Notes under the pieces: generated by a model
Seen by the model: the letters and a program-made list of their open reading frames with translations, nothing else
The model's database searches: none
What the model was told of the DNA's origin: nothing
Made by a program: the position numbers and the translations under genes
Shown: piece by piece, positions 48,066 to 60,560 of the stretch
Layout: every line of letters begins with the position of its first letter
Position numbering within the stretch: position 1 is the stretch's first letter
Source: Dicaeum eximium
Lineage: Eukaryota > Chordata > Aves > Passeriformes > Dicaeidae
Length of the DNA stretch: 64,000 nt
NCBI GenBank assembly: GCA_013396995.1
Contig: VWZP01006135.1
Span: 1-64,000 of the forward strand
Direction: 5' to 3'

Positions 48066-49000
48066 CCCGGGCTGCTCCGCCTGAGCTCCGCCTCCTCAAG
48101 GGGAGGAGAGAGAAGTGCTGGAGGAGCCAAAACCCTGCCGGTTTTTCTTCCTCAGTTGGGGCTGGTTTGGGTTGGAGTTGAAGGAAAAACACAGTTCCAA
48201 GTGGACATTAAATGTCGGGATTTCTGCTGAGAATTCTGTTCACTGTTAGAATGTTCTGTCTTGAGGGAGGGTGCCGCTGGATAGCCATGGATCACCAGGA
48301 GAAGCAGGGCTGGTTTGGGATTCCTTTGAGGAGCTGAGCTGGTTGGTTGTATAGGAAAACCCCTCTGTTTGTTTTGCTGGTACTTTACAAGTCCCAAGTG
48401 AGAGAAGGGAATCTGTTGCATCACCGAGGGCAGGAAGTAGCTGAGTGCAAGGCCAGGACTGACCCTCAGACAGGACTGGCATGTCCTGTGCAGTGAAGGC
48501 TTAAGAGAGGATGTAGAATGGGCAAAGGAGCAGATTGACGCTTGTTTTTCCTTAAAGAAAAAACAGACCCCCCACCCTCCTGCAGGTCTTTGTCCCAGAC
48601 CCCTTTTCAGAGGAAAAGGGCATTTCTCCTTTGTTTAGGCGGGCATTTTATCTTCATACAGTGGAAACCTGCTAGCAGTGCTCTTGGGGAAACTCCTTAT
48701 CCTGCTCTTGCCACATCCTCTTGGAAGGTGGGCCTGGTCTTCCCTGCTCTCCAGGTGACATCCCTCTCTGGGTGCACTGTTGGTTGCTTTCCAGAACTGC
48801 TTTGAGTCCATGAAACTTTCCAAAAGCCATTTTCTAAGGCCTTTAACGCTACCTCTTCTAGGATGTATTTGTACAGAGATGAGCTGACTGGCAAAGTTCT
48901 GAAGTGTCTATTTTGATATTAACTTTTGGATGTATTTGTAAATTCTTGATTGTAAAAATGTAATTTATTGTTACATTAAACAGTGGTTAATTCTGCGTGG
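48066..49000 (+). other. SWT1: SWT1 3' UTR and poly(A) region
   Basis: The region starts after the stop TGA at 48063-48065. ATTAAA at 48975-48980 is followed by GT-rich sequence (gtggttaattctgcgtgg), so cleavage near 48995-49000 is likely. Confidence 0.6.
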
Positions 49001-49730
49001 CTCTGCCCCGTCCCCGTGGATTCAAGTGCAGCACAGTCCTGCCCAGGCCCCCTGCCAGGGAGTGGGGTGGAATTCCTGTTGAAACACAGTGACTGTGCAG
49101 GGCTGTTTCCATGGGGGTTCTCCAGCCCTGGGAGCAGGGTGGGGACATTGGCTGAAAGGTGCTGTTGGGGGCAGCTGCAGCACATGCTGGCATGGGCTGT
49201 TGTGGAGGACATGTCTTCTGTTCCCCACTCTCTCTCTGGCTCTCCCTGTGCAGCTGGACCAGCTTCACAGCCTGCAGGGGCCAGTGAATTTCCTGGGCCT
49301 GGTGTGTTTTCCCACTGCCATGGGAAGCTGGAGCAGCTGGCTTCTGCCCCACTGCACAGGGCCTGGCTCATCCCTAAAGCTGCCCCGGTGAAGGAGTAGC
49401 TCCACGTGCAGCTTTGCAGCCACGTTTGTGCATTTGCAGCTGTGTGTGGCCCCTGTCCCCCTGGCCCTGTGGGGCACCACCCAACCCACAGAGGTTCCTG
49501 TACACAGCCCCTGAGCAGGGAAAGCCCTGGCTCAGACCCGCTCCAGGGGTTGTGGTGCTCCGAGCCTGACCCTCCACTGCAGGCATGAGGGACATGGGAC
49601 ACTCCACCCCCTGCCCCTGTCCTGTGCCTACACCCATCTGAATCACTTTCATCACAAACATCACTTTCAGCATCACCTCCTTGAAGAAAAGGACACACAG
49701 CCAGGTCAGTGCACGCCCGTGGTGCAAGGG
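49001..49730. other. Short intergenic region between the SWT1 and IVNS1ABP 3' ends
   Basis: The sequence is moderately GC-rich with no recognisable domain in any frame. A long open frame on the - strand (48976-49794) has no start context or family motif and has biased composition, so I treat it as chance. Confidence 0.5.
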
Positions 49731-50888
49731 TTTCCCAAAAGGTACCTTTAATGTGTTTGCAGCAGCAGCAAGCAGTCAGTGCTAGTTTTGGCACCCAGAG
49801 TTAGATGTGCAGCACTACACATTAGACACCGAGTCATCCCACCCCAATGTTTGATCCATAGGAACAGAGAAGGTGAACTAAAACAGGACTGTGAGCACAT
49901 ACAAAATCAAGTTATTTGTGTTCTATCACACTTCCAGCTGGTAATATTAGAAAAATAAACTTAAGACAGGTTCTACAACACATTTTCTTTGCCAGCTGGC
50001 AAGAGTTTAAAACCCATGAGAACCCCCCCTCCCCAAACTGTTGCTGTTGTACAAAGATAACTCACCCAGAGTAACAAAACTGCTGTACAGAAAGCGCGCT
50101 CTGCATTCTCCTCAAAATACTTGGAGCCAGAATCCTTTTCCCACCCTAGAAAGTCTGGGTGTGTCATGTCCAGAAACCCTCTGCAGCCCTAAGGAAGGTG
50201 GTGCAGACTAACTCACACTATTGCAGCAGCTCACCTGTGGGGGCAATCCACTGTCCCACTCGGGCTCCAGAAACTCCAAGGCTGTCTCTTGTTTCAATAA
50301 CCATTTATCTGCCATTTGCATTTCAACAGACAAAATACTCTGCTGAGTCTATAAAAACTGTTATAAAAAGGCAATTGTAAAAGATAAGGTATTAGCAGAG
50401 GCATGTCAGCTTTTTTTAATAAAAAAAATAGCCATTATATCTATTTAAATAAGGCTTCTTGTTACAGATTGTTCCAGTTACTGAAGGAAACAAAGGCCTG
50501 ATGAAAGAAAAAAACATTATCCCCCACAAATGTTACCCTTCCTGCCCCAAGAACACACCTCCAAGAAGTCATCCAATGTGCAAAGTGACAAACACTGGGG
50601 GAAGCTCCTGAAATGATATGCCCAGTCTAGTTTCTCTTGCTTTATCGCCAAAATCTTAAAACAAAACCCAAACCTTTAAAGTTCTAAAATACACAAAAAA
50701 ACCTTCATCTCAGTATTTTTTCCAAAACAAATATATACAGCACGTTAATATGCAATATGCAAAAGCTCTGTGTTGCTGTTGGCAACATCTATGCCCTCCC
50801 CACCCCTATTCACAGGTGTACCTCTAACTGAAACACAATTACATCACTAAGCCTGTTAGTCTGAAAAGGGAATTTAAATTTAATTCAC
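49731..50888 (-). other. IVNS1ABP: IVNS1ABP 3' UTR
   Basis: The region lies after the stop codon (TAA read from 50891 to 50889). ATTAAA on the - strand at 49747-49752 gives a probable end near 49730. Another ATTAAA near 50413-50418 is a possible shorter form. The UTR is AT-rich over 50340-50880. Confidence 0.5.
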
Positions 50889-52837
50889 TTAGAACTTGTA
50901 AATTTTGGTGTAGGGGCTCCACTCGTTTGACTCTGGATTGTAGACCTCAACTGTGTTCAAGAACTCATTGCCATCAAAGCCCCCCACTGCATAAATGGTG
51001 TTGGCCACGGTGGTGATGCCGGCGTTGCTCCTGGGCGTGGTCATGCTGCCCATCATCTTCCACTCGTTCCTGGAAGGGTCGTACATCTCCACGCAGTTCA
51101 CCGCGTGCGTGCCGTCAAATCCGCCAGCCACAAAGAGCTTTCCTGTGGGAGGAAGGGGAGCCACACTCACTGCTCAGCACCAGCTGGCCCTCCCCTCCCA
51201 CCAGGAGGCTGGACAAAGCCCCAAGGGACCACAGGTGTTGTCAAAGACCTTGGCCTGGCCAAGGTCTGCACATACAGGAGCGATGTACTTTGGGTCTCCT
51301 GCCCATGACAGCTGATGGGAATTTGATTCAGAGTAAGAGCAAAGTCCAAATTCAAAGAGGTGCAGCTCTAGAAGCTGCACAGTAACCCTTTCAGAAGAAA
51401 GAGGTGGGGTGAATGCCCCACAACCCAGAAGTTTTTGCTTTTTAATTAAAACTGGCCGTTTAGCCAGGCTCCTACTGTATTGTTTGCTGCCCAAAAGGGA
51501 GCACAGCTTTGTATCCTACTCGCATCAGAGCAAACACGAAAGGCCCCGAGGCAGAAGCAGCAGCCCCAGCCCTACCGTCACGGACAGCCACACCGGCGCC
51601 ACGCCGTGCCACGTTCATGGGCGCCATCAGGGTCCAGGTGTTGTTCTCGGGGTTGTAGCGCTCCACGCTGTTGAGGCAGTTCCATGACTCGGCCCCGCCG
51701 ATGATGTACAGGTACCCCCCCAGCTCACACACAGCCGACTGGTGCCTCCCTGCAACCAAAGCCAGCACAGTCAGCCACCAGCAACTGCCCACAGCAGCAG
51801 CAACTCAAAGGGGCTTTGCTTTGGTGTAGTTTTTGGTCTGTTCCGCAGTTACCCTTTTCTCCCTGTCCCTGCCCAGCTCCTCAACAAACTTACGGATGTT
51901 AAGGGGAGCACAGCTTGTCCAAGCCTTTGTTACAGGGTCAAACACATCACAGTTCTTCAGTCCTTTCTGGCCATAGGGATCAGAACCACCCACAATGTAC
52001 AGCTTTCCATTCAGGGCACACACTCCTGTTGATACAGGAAAGAATGGCACATGAGTAAGAACTGGCTGAGTTTGCACCCCCTGTCTGGGCACGGCAGAGG
52101 CCTCACCTGCATTGCAGCGGTTGGTCCGCAGCTCCGGAACAGGGGTCCAGTCATCGATCTCGGGCTCGTACATCTCTCCACAGCTCAAGTCATCCGAGTG
52201 GCCGTTTGACCCCCCCACGACGTACAGCTGCCCCTGAGAGGAACAAACCAACACCCGTCACCTCTCAGCGCACCAGTCAGCTTGTGAGCACTCAGGTAAC
52301 CGTGCAACTACAGAGAAACAACTTCTAGAGCCATCCTGGTCAGTGTGCCCCGTTCAGCTCAGCCCAGGTGGGGTCCCACAGGCTTGCTTGCTCCCCACCC
52401 CACACACCATCAGCACCGCCATCTGGAACCGGGCCCTCGGCGTCCTCATGGGTGCGAGGAACGTCCAGGTGTCCTTCTCAGGGTCGTAGCACTCCACGGT
52501 GCGCAGGCACTCCTCCCTGTTGTAGCCCCCTGCAAGCGAGAGGTTACTGGCCCCACATTCAGAGGCACAGGCACGGGCACAGCCCCAGCCCGGCACCCCT
52601 GCCCCGGCTCACCTGCAGCGATGAGCCTGCCGTGCAGCTCGGCCGTGCCCAGCCCCGAGCGCGCGTACTGCATGGGGGACATGGGCTTCTCGATGAGGTC
52701 GCTGGGCTGCAGCTCGAAGCTCAGGCTCTTCAGCAGCCGCGGGGTGCTCGACGGGGAGCTCTGGGGGCTATTGCGGCCGTGCAGGAAGATCACGCACAGC
52801 ACCCCGTCCAGCACGGCCAGGCACAGGTACGTGTTAC
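50889..52837 (-). CDS. IVNS1ABP: IVNS1ABP Kelch-propeller exons
   Basis: Six closely spaced exons (introns of about 80-435 bp) encode the six-bladed propeller. The sequence runs from LCLAVLDGVLCVIFLHGRN through LIAAGGYNREECLRTVECYDP to the C-terminal WSPYTKIYKF. The exons are GC-rich, unlike the AT-rich 5' half of the gene. The final residues differ slightly from the human IFQF end. Confidence 0.94.
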
Positions 52838-55800
52838 CTGCAGGGACAGCACACCGCCACCGTAAGCAGGGTGCCGCGTGAAGGGGGGCTGAACTGGGTG
52901 CCAAATGGGCTCTGCTGCTTGTGCCACTCCCCTTGGCAGCACAGAAACTTCATCTTTTCAGGTTACTGGTTCCAAAAGTGTTAGTTATTGACAACTATGC
53001 TTTAGATACTGAAAGAGCGCTCAAAGGACATACGACAGCAACTTAAACATGTGCTGGGAGTCTCCTCACAGAGCACACACCAAGCAAACAGCTCTGTTAA
53101 TTAACTATGGACTGCCTGTCTCCTTAGAATTTTCTGGGAAAATGATGACACGCCATCTATTTAGTTGATAAGGAACTGAGATATACGTGGTCCCAGTTTG
53201 GCCCAGGGACATCAGAAGCACCCTATAAATTACTTGACTTGTATCATCAGTAAGAAGAAACACCTCAGCATTCCTCAGAGATGTGAAGGAAATCCCCAGG
53301 GAGCAGAAGGTGGCAGGTACCCTACACCAGACACATCTAGACAACCCCTGCCCCTGTTACTCACTCGAAGTCTTCTCTGAAGCAATGATTTTCCACTCGT
53401 GTTTAGGACTCTGAACAGTAGCATTTGGAGAAAGACTTCCAGAGGAGCTGCTACTGATCTGCTTGTGATCATTCTCACGTGGTGGTCTCTTCTGCAAAAT
53501 CAAAAGGCAGCTACAGAAACCTAGCCAGAGACTACAGCTCCTTCTACCTCTGCTTCTCTGAGATACTGCGTAGCTACTCCAGAGCACACTCCTCTACCAC
53601 CTCCGCAGAGCAGCATTTCTAGCACATCTATATTTTCAGCAGAACATCTTGCCTGCCCAGCAACAGTGGCCAAAAACCACCCTACACTTTTCTCCTGGAA
53701 CTCACTTTACCCTGTGACTGTAGCTTTATACTGCTGGTGCTGGACTGCAAATCCCTGAAGTGAATGTACATTTCTAGCAGGATTTACAAATTTAAGGAAA
53801 GAGATACATGCAGCTGGAGAACTGAGCTACCACATAGAAGCCTCACTCCCAAGCTCTGCTTCTGGAACTTGAGTTAATTATATAATGCTGTTTGGAAGTG
53901 AATTAACTATTCTCTTCATTCCCTCAAGACAAACTAATTTCACCTCAGTTCCCCTCTTTGCTCAGATTAGCTGTTTCTTGGATTTTACTCCCTTGATACT
54001 TCCCACTTAAAAGAGACTTCTGCTTTTCATCTCCAATTAAATTTATACTGTAGCTTACATTATTTTACTCTACTAAGAAAAAACTCATGATTTCCAGTTT
54101 CAGCACAGTTGGCTGGGTTGTTGAGGCTCTTCCTGAAGCACAGGAAGTTACCGTGCTGTCTATTCTGTTCAGCAGCAGAGTTTATGACCACAACTGTGCA
54201 AGTCTGCGATGCTTGCATAGTTCCCCGGAGCCTGATCTCCATGGAAACTGTCACAAGACTTCAGAAAACACATCACCTAACTCAGATAACCTCACACAGA
54301 GCAGCTGGATTGCTAAGCTCAGCTCACCGTGACAACCAGCGCACTTGTAGAGAGCATTTTTATTTCTGAACCTTCATCCAATTAACCACTCATGCTCTTA
54401 TCTTTAAATTGTCTCAACAGCAACAGAAAATACAAAGTTTTGGAATTTAAAAATGTAAAAGTTACAATTTTTCCAGGACTGGCATCTAGGGGATTTTTAG
54501 TGTTAGTTCTCAACCGTTTAGTATGTCTGAAGTTGATGATTTTTCTTATTAGAAAGGATTTGTAGAAAAGTGTTGATAAATCCTGATCTTAGTTCTGAAA
54601 ATGAACTTTCTTAACATTCACCTCTCTGCTTCTAAACATTACAAGTGGTATCCAGAAGTGGATAACCCTATAAAGGCTTTCTAAAAACAATTAAGAAACT
54701 GGAAAATCAGCTGGCTTTTCCTTTTTCTCTCATTTCACTTCTAAAATCCACATTCTGGGATGGTCAGCATTTTACACATTAGCTAAAAATTTCACGAAGG
54801 AAACTTTTTGTATGAACGTGTTTCACTGTTATAAAATATTACAATGTATTTGCTTCAAATTCATAAATTTAAACCAAGTTCATTTGTATAAAGCAACCAA
54901 TAATTTACAACTGTTAGTCCTTATATATTCTTTCTATCTTAGCCTGTGTTTGTACTAAGCCATGTGGTTTTCTGGAGTTCAGAAAGATTACACCTGGTAA
55001 GAAATAAACAATAAAACCATATAAAAAGACCTCTCAAAAAGCACAGGAGTGATTTGCACTCAGTCAAAGCATCAGAGATTTGGCAGCTACACCACCAGTG
55101 CAGCTGAACAAAAGAAGCAGACGCTGGCAGCTGAAGGATTAGAACTTGGGTCTGGAATCTTTTTCTGGGCCTAAATTTACCAGACGCATTCCCCACTGCA
55201 AGCCAACCACTCAGTGTTTCTCTACGCTCTCTGGGAACGCTACAAGGTCTCAGCTGACTTTCTACAGCTGAGTGCTTGTCTGCCTCTTCTTTCTTCTAAC
55301 AGCCAGGATGGATTTTGAAGTCAGAATTAGAGCACTGTGTTTTGCAAAGGCCGAGAGTCAGCCCAGCCTGCCAAATAGACAAGCTGAGAGCACATCATGG
55401 CCTGCAGCAGCTCCCAGCCACACCTCCTCATGGTGCATTTCTCCACTACAGCACCTTCTCTGCCAAACACAGAAGAAGTTCTCAGCAGAACACAGAACTT
55501 CAGATGCGCTGTAAACTGCTCCAGTCTACCTGGGGTTACCTGAGACTGTCTGCAATTTGTACCTGCACAAACTGAATGTGGTCATCATCACTGCCATACA
55601 CCTCAGCCTGTCCATCTAGCAGATTTCCATCAAGCAGCTTGTGATCAGCTGAGTAGTACAGCGTTTGCACCTGCAAAAACAACAACAGAACACCCATGTG
55701 GCTGCTGTCTCTGTGCTCCTCAGCTACAGGCACATTACCCCAGGCACCACACTGCTCGTCAGCTCATCTCAAGCTCGCACAGTGGCAAAACTAAAAGGAA

Positions 55801-58800
55801 GCAGATGTCATGGTGGCAATCTTCAAACAGGGGATGAAGGTTCCTTACTTTCTCAGCTTGAGAGAAATCTTCATTTTCCATAGGCTTCTGCTGTTTTCCC
55901 AGCACAGAAACATTAGACAAGCAAAAGGCACATTAATTTGCAAAGTTACACAAATTCACAGTCTCATGCAAGCATTTTCCTTATCCCTGCACACAAGTTT
56001 TCTGCTATGAAAAATACACATATTTATCTCCATCATAAAAGGCCAAGAGAAGCCAACAGTGGACTCTAAAAGAGAGGTATGGGAATGAGGGAAGACAACA
56101 CAAATTTAAGTTCTGGAAGAAACTGTTGTCCACCACTGAAATCAGATGCAGCTGTTTCAATGAAATGCATCTTAATTTCAACATGATCAGAGCTTTTAAA
56201 TTAGTTTCTCCAAGAGGAAATATACACTTGAGTTTATACGACAGCATCAACATGTACTTTTGCCTAGACAAGTGTTTCTGGGGATCTTTCATGCTTGTAA
56301 TAGCAGACTTGGAAAATTTTGAAGCATTTCACAAGATCTGGTAAAGTGCGTTTGCTGAAGCCAATTAAAAATTTTGTCTCCCCACTAATTTTGCCATTAA
56401 ACACTGCCCAGGCTACATCTATCATTAGTATTCATGAGAAAAGCCATTTAACAACACACAAGTTTCAAAATAATGCATCCTGTAAAGGAGTAAGTAAACA
56501 CCATTAAATCATCATGATCGTTCTCTGCCCACAGCGGATTTTCTTAGGAGCACTGGGGCAGGACTGCTGCTTCTGTACGTGTCAATACACTTGAGGCTCT
56601 TCTTGGTTCTTCAGCCTTGGTATCCTAGTTTTGTTAATAAACCTATGGGGAGATAAACCAACGGGGAGGAACAACCATTAGAAGCTTTTACCTACTGTGC
56701 ATTTACAAGTAAAACCTGCAAAAGGAAAACATCACCAATCTATGGCAAGTCTCAGTACCACCTCCCCAAACTAAAGCAGATACAGGCCACTCTGAGGCTG
56801 CTATACAGCAACAGGGAGCAAAAAGGAAAGTGAAGACCAGACTGAACAGTGCATTCAGCTCACCTGAACACCCCCCCAGTTTCTCAGCTTAGGGGTACCT
56901 ACAGCAAAATTTAAATTCTTTAGGGTCATAGTTAAAAAAATGAAGGGAAAAAAAAAACCAAGAAAAAAAAAAAGGGATCATCCTTCATATTGGCTTCTTT
57001 GGGTTTTCATAATGTTTAACCCCAAAATCCCATTTTCTTAAAGACTAACCTCTTCCATTAGATCTTCCAGGCTGCCTCCATTCTCCCAGATGCTGCGCTG
57101 TACCCAGTTGATTACCTTTGTGTACAATTTGCCATTGCTGGGTAGGCCAACATTATCTTCCAGCATTATTTCAAGCTTGAGGGAGAAGAGAAAAGATTAT
57201 TTACTCTCTTGAAATTACCCTGTGGCATGCTGTACTTTACATAGTGAGCACAACTCTACTACAGAGCCAGAAAACATGACAAGGAGAATTCAGGCTATGG
57301 AACTAGGAAGCACATTTAAATACAATCACCTTTCACACCTGGAAAGGGTGACAGCACGTGTTCTCTACAGTCAAGGTTCACAGCAGTAAGAAGAGGACAC
57401 AGACCCAGAATTGTCACATTACTGGCAGCAGTCAGTACACCAAGCTTTCCTGCCCCCAAAAGGGAAGGAAATCCTAGTTGCTCCTCAGGTTGCTTTTTGG
57501 AAATCCTATACCAGAAGGAATTCTATGAACTTAAGCTAACCTTTAACCGTGGGAGCTTGAGAAATTCCTCCTGTTCTGAAACCTCTACAAGGTGTTCCTG
57601 AATGTAGCCATCGATCTTGTTCAACAACCGAGAGTCTCCCATGCAGCTGGCAAAGTTCCGGTACGAGATGCAGCTCTGCACGTCCATCTTGGAGAGCAAA
57701 TAGTCACCACAAACCTGGGAACGAAAGAGCTGCAGCTTAGTGTACAAGTAGACAGTTTTTATGCTTTCATATTATCTATCCCAACATACAGAAGCAGCTG
57801 TTTTCTAGCTGCAGAGTAGTGACTCTGCTGTCATCCCCATGCCAGTGCTGTAGAAGGGAATGTTTCCTTCCGCAGGAATATGCACATCTTCAATGAAAAA
57901 GTCAGACACATTTGGAAGCTACTGATATCTACATTGACCCACGCTTTTCTACTGAACACCTATTCAAAACTACTTCTCAATCAGGTGAGCTAATAATCCT
58001 AATTTCCTTGTAAAGGGTACCCCTATCTGCAGCTAAGGCTATTTCCAAAGTTAAGCACTACCAAATTCAGGAGTGTGTGAATTACTCTTTTTCTGACAGA
58101 TTTACAGGTTTGTTCACGCTCCCAACACAACCAAGTACAGCCCTGCTGCCTACAGACACTGCACTACAGACCTGAAGGTAAGGAATCAGCCAAGATTTAA
58201 AGCTGTTTTTCTTACACGGGTGCACAAATACAAAATGTAACTTCAGGGAACACCCTGGCACCAAGTGGAAGCAACACATCCAGCTGGCACCAAATCAATA
58301 CAGTGCAAAGGAGTATCTACAGCAGCTTTGTGCTGAGCACTTCTTCCACAGAAGCATCAGGTTTTGGCTCACTCACACCAAAAGGTGCAATGCTGTCAGC
58401 CTGGGAAGGCAGAACGGACTTCCAGAAGAGCTGGGAACCATACCTGCTTAACCCTCTCCATCTTCAACTTCTTTGCTGCAGAGTATACATCTTTCACCAG
58501 CTCTTTATTGGCTTTTAACCTATTAAAGAGAGAAATTTACCTCTGTTATTCTGATTTTTCAAATCAAAGTCTATCCCCTCTCTAGTTACCGTGAGAACTA
58601 CTTACTGAGCAGTATAGGCGTAATTCAACAGAACTTCAACAGCTTCTGGGTTGAGATCATCAAATTTCACATGGGAAACTCCATGACAGTCACTGTCAGT
58701 GTTGAAGATTTCAAACAGGTAGGGACTGCAGCATGCCAGCACGGCTCGGTGCGCCAGCATCTCATGTCCACACACCTTTATGTCAAACACAAACAAGAAG

Positions 58801-59196
58801 CCCATGTGCTGGTGAGGATTTTTTGTAATTACCTTTGTATTTACACAATATGAAGGCCTACTCAGGCGAGTGCCACAGTTCAAATTAATTTTTCATATCA
58901 ACAGTCTCCAGCTGAAAGCTAGCATCACTTCTCTCAAAGTGAACCTCATTTGGTTTTTGTTCTAGTATGCATTTTTCAGAAAAATGGGCTTCTAAAATCT
59001 CCCATCTCCCAGTCAGTGAGGCAACAACTTCACATGGTGTAACCCCCAGATCCCTCAGGCACCCCCCTGGGGAGGGCACAGGTACCTGGAGGCGGACGTC
59101 GCAGAACTGACCGCTCTTCCGTAAGGCGTTGAGTTTGGCAACAGATGACTCGATGAAGTTCTCATCCTCAAACATCAAAAATCCGTTGGGAATCAT
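50889..59196 (-). CDS. IVNS1ABP: IVNS1ABP (NS1-binding protein, KLHL39), BTB-BACK-Kelch protein
   Basis: There are thirteen coding exons on the - strand: 59196-59086, 58775-58606, 58519-58444, 57714-57541, 57175-57050, 55670-55563, 53491-53365, 52837-52613, 52529-52408, 52233-52107, 52025-51894, 51749-51576 and 51142-50889. They sum to 1926 nt, or 641 residues, against 642 in human. It starts MIPNGFLMFEDENFIESSV, followed by a BTB domain (FCDVRLQ, VCGHEMLAHRAVLACCSPYLFEIF), a BACK domain, a Ser-rich linker with SPKHEWKI, and six Kelch blades with GG pairs and Y-x6-W spacing (for example YVVGGSNGHSDDL, YIIGGAESWN, YAVGGFDGNEFLN). Mammalian IVNS1ABP binds influenza NS1 and spliceosome factors, stabilises actin, and can serve as a Cullin-3 adaptor in nucleus and cytoplasm. 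The gene is intact. Confidence 0.97.
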
Positions 59197-59212
59197 TTTG
59201 GTGTTGGTCTGG
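57541..59212 (-). CDS. IVNS1ABP: IVNS1ABP BTB and BACK exons, with the start-codon exon
   Basis: The first coding exon spans 59212-59086 (acceptor 'gtgtgtgcag'). It has 16 untranslated bases and an AAAATG start at 59196. Exon 58775-58606 gives the BTB core, 58519-58444 gives LKANKELVKDVYSAAKK, and 57714-57541 gives the BACK start VCGDYLLSKMDVQSC. The acceptor ACATAAAG|GTGTGT at 58776 is pyrimidine-poor, but frame and homology fix it. Confidence 0.93.
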
Positions 59213-60328
59213 CTGCACACACAATGGGCAAAGGTTACACATACAGCATTTTGCTTCAGTACAGCAGTACTAGTAACACACTGTTTGCAAACAAACATGC
59301 AGGGGGCATTAATGGATTAATGATTTGAAAGGATTGAGGCCACTTTTAATGCATCCACATCACTTCAGCAGGTCCTGGGTACAAAACCACAGGCTGAATC
59401 TGTGCCAGCTGTGTGGGAGCAAGCTGGGAGCCACTGGATTACATGGATTCCCTTCCCTAAAGCCCTTTTTTGGTAGATCCACCCCCAGATAATATTATTC
59501 ATCACCACTTTCCACTCCCTACCACTCTGGTCCAGCTGCATTTTTTGCAGACACAAAACCCAGCTACACTGAAAAATAAGAATTGAGAATTTAAGGTCGC
59601 TTGTGAATTAGAATAGATAGAGAAACATTTTCTGTTTAAATTCTGAGCAACAATCATGTATTTTAAGTCATCTCAAAGCTCGAACAACTTCCTCTGAAGA
59701 CTCAGCCATATACAAAGATACCACGTCAGGGAGATCAGTCCAAGACTGGAAAAATAACTTCAGGAAACTTGAATTTTTTTATCTGGAAGCTATTCCATAG
59801 CTCCTTTAATTGATTCTTTTTTAGTTAACCACTTTTCAAATACAAAGCTAATTAAGAATACTAAACTATTATCCTTACATGACCAAATGAATTTGAAATA
59901 TTAATTTAAAACAAAAAATAGATTTGTAAGTTTGAGCTGTTAACATACATAGAAGTACAGCTACCTTAAAAATCTTACAGTATATGGGGGATTCTATTAA
60001 TGTTACCAGCAACCATTTGAATTTCCATCTCAAGTTTAAGAAAATTCTGAAGTTCACACTAAATCAGAAAACCCCAAACTAGAAAAAGCAGATTGCAAAA
60101 AAACAGTAACAAAAGTACCAAGGCTCCCACAAAACACTTCTAGTGTTAATCCATCTATTTTAAATTCACTTACTACTGTGAGTATTCAACCCTAAACTGG
60201 CAACAATAATCTTACTTATAAACATCCATTTGTTGTGTTTCATTAAAGAAAAGACACCAAGATTTTAAAATCACATAATTTCAGCAGAAGTATTAACTAC
60301 TGTATACACAATTAATGGTACAACTTAC

Positions 60329-60560
60329 CAAGTAAGTAGATGACTATAAATTTAAAATAGCCCAATGGTATCACTGTGTTAGAACCGACTACTTGAGTTT
60401 CAGGATCTCCTGACAGGGAAGATGTTTGTGGAAATGCAAAAGCAGACGTGTGTTTGCAGCTGCAATATGGATTCCAAAACTATCAGGCTTGAAGATGATG
60501 TAATATAGTCCTTAGGAGCTATAGACATGAACTTCTTCTGTGATAATCATGCATCATAAC
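60329..60560 (-). other. IVNS1ABP: Probable IVNS1ABP 5' UTR exon with upstream ORFs
   Basis: On the - strand the segment is bounded by a strong acceptor (ttttattgcag, just above 60560) and a strong donor (ACTTG|GTAAGT, below 60329). It lies upstream of the start-codon exon and has no long ORF in line with the protein. It carries three upstream ATG frames: 60557-60519, 60550-60512 and one from 60528. It is assigned by position and splice-site quality only. Confidence 0.45.

Noticed and set aside
48976..49794. Open reading frame of 272 codons on the - strand between SWT1 and IVNS1ABP
   Set aside because: It has no recognisable domain or splice context. It overlaps the SWT1 poly(A) region and probable IVNS1ABP end, and the GC-rich composition explains a chance open frame.
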